A stretch of 64,000 nt of DNA, taken from contig NZ_CP100404.1 of assembly GCF_024218775.1 (NCBI RefSeq), forward strand, positions 186,001 to 250,000, given 5' to 3'. Numbering within the stretch: position 1 is the first letter of the stretch; each line of letters begins with the position of its first letter. The DNA comes from Haloarcula marina. Its GTDB lineage: Archaea > Halobacteriota > Halobacteria > Halobacteriales > Haloarculaceae. Shown here piece by piece: positions 62,506-64,000 of the stretch. A program made the position numbers and the translations under genes. The notes beneath the pieces are model-generated. The model was not told the origin of the DNA. It saw nothing but the letters and a program-made list of their open reading frames with translations, and searched no databases.

Positions 62506-63594
62506 CTACGCGTCGGCCTCTTCTCCCGCGTCGTCGCCGCCGTTCTCCTCGCGCCAGTCCACCAGTTCGTCGTCCTCGGCGTCGTCCAGTTTCTGCTCGT
62601 AGTATCCCATCGGATGCGAAATGCGCTCACAGAGGTCGTCCTTGTTGACGCAGTCGCCGTAGGACATCATCGTGGAACACGCGGGCGTCGAGTACTCCGT
62701 GGGACTGGTGTCGCCGCGGATGTGGTCGACCTGATACCGGGTCGCCTCCTCGCCGAACCCGGGATTGACCTGAAAGAGGTCGACGATTTCGTCCGTCGTC
62801 ATGCCGATGCTGGTGAGGAACGCCGCGATGGCGAACCGCGAGTGGTGTTCGAGGTGCTCGCCCTTCTGGACTTGGTCGAGCAGGGACTGCATACACGGCG
62901 GGAACATCTCGGGGACGACGGTGTCTATCTCCCGCGTCAAATCGAGGTCGGCGAGCACCTCGCGTAACTGTTCGACTTCCGCGTCGAGTTCGTCGGCGAT
63001 GACGTCGGGCACGTCGAAGGGGAGTCCCTCCGCGACGCGGTGGCGAATCGCCTGCTTCAGGAGGACGTGGAGGTCGTCGGTGGCGATGCGGACCCGACCG
63101 TCGGCGAGCGGTCGGTTGACGAGTCGCCACCGGTCGCCGCGCTGGTCGGCCGCCAGTTCGAGATACGCGCCCACGTCGACCCAGTAGCCCGTCTCGGCCT
63201 CGTGGACCGCGCTCGCGAGGTCGAACTCCACGAGGAGGTCACGCAACTCGATACGCTCGCTCTGGGTCGACTTGAACTCCGTCGTCGTCTCGAACTCGGC
63301 GGTGAAGCGCTCGCGGGCCGTCGCGGCCTCCGCGCTGGCGTACTTTCGGGTACAGACGTGTTCGTCGACGAGCGAGACGAGGACGCGGGCCACGGGATAC
63401 GACAGGAGTTCGACGCGGGTGCGGCGGTGCGGTTCCCCGACAGTGCCCTCGGTAATCGCCGACTCGACGCGCTCCAGCGCTCGCCCCGTGACCGCCTCCT
63501 CGGTGGCGACCACTTCACCGAGGTCGACCGCCGCGGCTTCGACGGCCTCGCGGGCGGCGGCGAGGAACGGATAGCGTGCGTGGAGCGACTGCAT
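62506..63594 (-). CDS. priL: DNA primase large subunit PriL
   Basis: 362 residues from MQSLHARYPFLAAAREAV. Helical N-terminal domain and C-terminal Fe-S domain: cysteines in FPPCMQSLLDQV, CSTMMSYGDC and LCERISHPMGYY provide the four ligands. With PriS makes RNA primers for replication. ATG 63594 fits the TATA box at 63618-63626; the longer frame to 63777 runs through the promoters. A C-terminal acidic tail is present. Confidence 0.94.
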   Translation of the reverse strand: MQSLHARYPFLAAAREAVEAAAVDLGEVVATEEAVTGRALERVESAITEGTVGEPHRRTRVELLSYPVARVLVSLVDEHVCTRKYASAEAATARERFTAEFETTTEFKSTQSERIELRDLLVEFDLASAVHEAETGYWVDVGAYLELAADQRGDRWRLVNRPLADGRVRIATDDLHVLLKQAIRHRVAEGLPFDVPDVIADELDAEVEQLREVLADLDLTREIDTVVPEMFPPCMQSLLDQVQKGEHLEHHSRFAIAAFLTSIGMTTDEIVDLFQVNPGFGEEATRYQVDHIRGDTSPTEYSTPACSTMMSYGDCVNKDDLCERISHPMGYYEQKLDDAEDDELVDWREENGGDDAGEEADA

Positions 63595-63617
63595 GGACTG
63601 GCGTTGCGGGCGTGGCC

Positions 63618-63626
63618 GAATAAAAT
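63618..63626 (-). promoter_or_regulatory. TATA box of priL
   Basis: ATTTTATTC on the minus strand, centred 28 bases upstream of the start codon, fitting a leaderless transcript. Confidence 0.65.
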
Positions 63627-63655
63627 TGCCGTCACGGTCGCGCTCGAACCACGAC

Positions 63656-63665
63656 GAATTATATC
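63656..63665 (+). promoter_or_regulatory. TATA box of the MATE gene
   Basis: GAATTATATC centred about 28 bases before GTG 63690, so this divergent transcript also looks leaderless. Thirty bases separate it from the priL box. Confidence 0.65.
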
Positions 63666-63689
63666 CACGTAGTTCGACCCCCGACGTAC

Positions 63690-64000
63690 GTGAGTACGAC
63701 CGACCGCTCCGTCGACCTGACCGAGGGGCCGTTACTGCGCCCGCTGTTGGCCCTCTCACTGCCGCTCGTCGGCACACAGTTGTTACAGGTCGCGTACAAC
63801 CTCGTCGATACGTTCGTCGTCGGGCAGTTGGGCGACGGCGCTGTGGCGGCGCTGACCTACTCGCTGCCGTTCATCTTCCTGACTATCTCGCTGGGGAGCG
63901 GACTCACCGTCGCCGGGACGGTCCTCGTCTCCCAGCACCGCGGCGCGGGCAACGACGACCGGGTGCGGGAGGTGGCGGGCCAGACCATCGCCGTCACCGC
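63690..64000 (+). CDS. MATE-family multidrug/metabolite efflux transporter, 3' end outside the window
   Basis: First 103 residues from GTG 63690 (VSTTDRSVDLTEGPLLRPLL). LSLPLVGTQLLQVAYNLVD, TFVVGQLGDGAVAAL and GTVLVSQHRGAGNDDRVRE are MATE signatures of the first three membrane segments. Exports cationic compounds with sodium or proton exchange. Truncated by the window end. Confidence 0.85.
   Translation, partial: MSTTDRSVDLTEGPLLRPLLALSLPLVGTQLLQVAYNLVDTFVVGQLGDGAVAALTYSLPFIFLTISLGSGLTVAGTVLVSQHRGAGNDDRVREVAGQTIAVT

Noticed and set aside
1-64000. CRISPR array, rRNA, complete IS element or prophage
   Set aside because: No regular repeat array, no rRNA-like stretch, no transposase or integrase gene and no phage structural genes were seen; only one tRNA was found.

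Overview
The window is a 64 kb, gene-dense, GC-rich piece of a haloarchaeal (class Halobacteria) chromosome. The evidence is the very acidic proteome (Asp/Glu-rich, few Lys), archaeal information-processing genes (PCNA, primase large subunit PriL, Hjc, archaeal IleRS and LeuRS, PurO), Tat-type lipoprotein signals, paired TatC proteins, bacterio-opsin-activator-type regulators and many leaderless genes with a TATA box about 27 bases upstream. I cannot name the genus from sequence alone.

Layout. 1-5.4 kb: end of a DUF4166 gene, a YndJ-like membrane protein, a GNAT-like protein, aspartate kinase, a repeat-rich spacer, a phosphoesterase and PurO, then tRNA-Gln(CTG). 5.6-8 kb: UspA, PiT phosphate transporter, LUD protein. 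8.2-13.1 kb: a complete BMP-type (nucleoside-like) ABC importer. 13.3-25 kb: LeuRS, cupin, metal-binding HMA protein, DUF123, rhomboid, exonuclease-like, a MinD-like protein without P-loop lysine, HIT, Fe-S uracil-DNA glycosylase, and a large PAS/GAF/Bat regulator. 25.1-32.4 kb: IleRS, SnoaL, MFS, Prs, beta-propeller protein.

32.4-50.3 kb is a nitrogen assimilation and signalling region. It holds hemL, two separate assimilatory nitrate reductase genes (nasA) on either side of a DUF4242 gene, narK-mobA, nirA, cheC, a decayed solute-binding-protein gene, amtB-glnK-lrp, then a soluble chemotaxis transducer fused to a RecA/KaiC-like domain and overlapping a PAS histidine kinase gene. NarK imports nitrate, MobA makes the bis-MGD cofactor for NasA, NasA reduces nitrate to nitrite, NirA (siroheme, Fe-S) reduces nitrite to ammonium, and AmtB/GlnK take up ammonium and report nitrogen status. 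HemL and the nearby HemB feed the tetrapyrrole pathway that also gives NirA its siroheme. The spacers of this region share an imperfect palindrome close to TTGGACG-WW-CGTCCAA, proposed here as a nitrogen-regulon operator; the co-oriented Lrp/AsnC gene is the nearest candidate regulator.

50.3-64 kb: hemB, a membrane protein, larE, a phosphatase, divergent tatC genes, a CopG/YhhQ pair, RlmE, PCNA, a DUF7139-like protein, Hjc, a SWIM protein, a small membrane protein, PriL, and the start of a MATE efflux gene cut by the window end.
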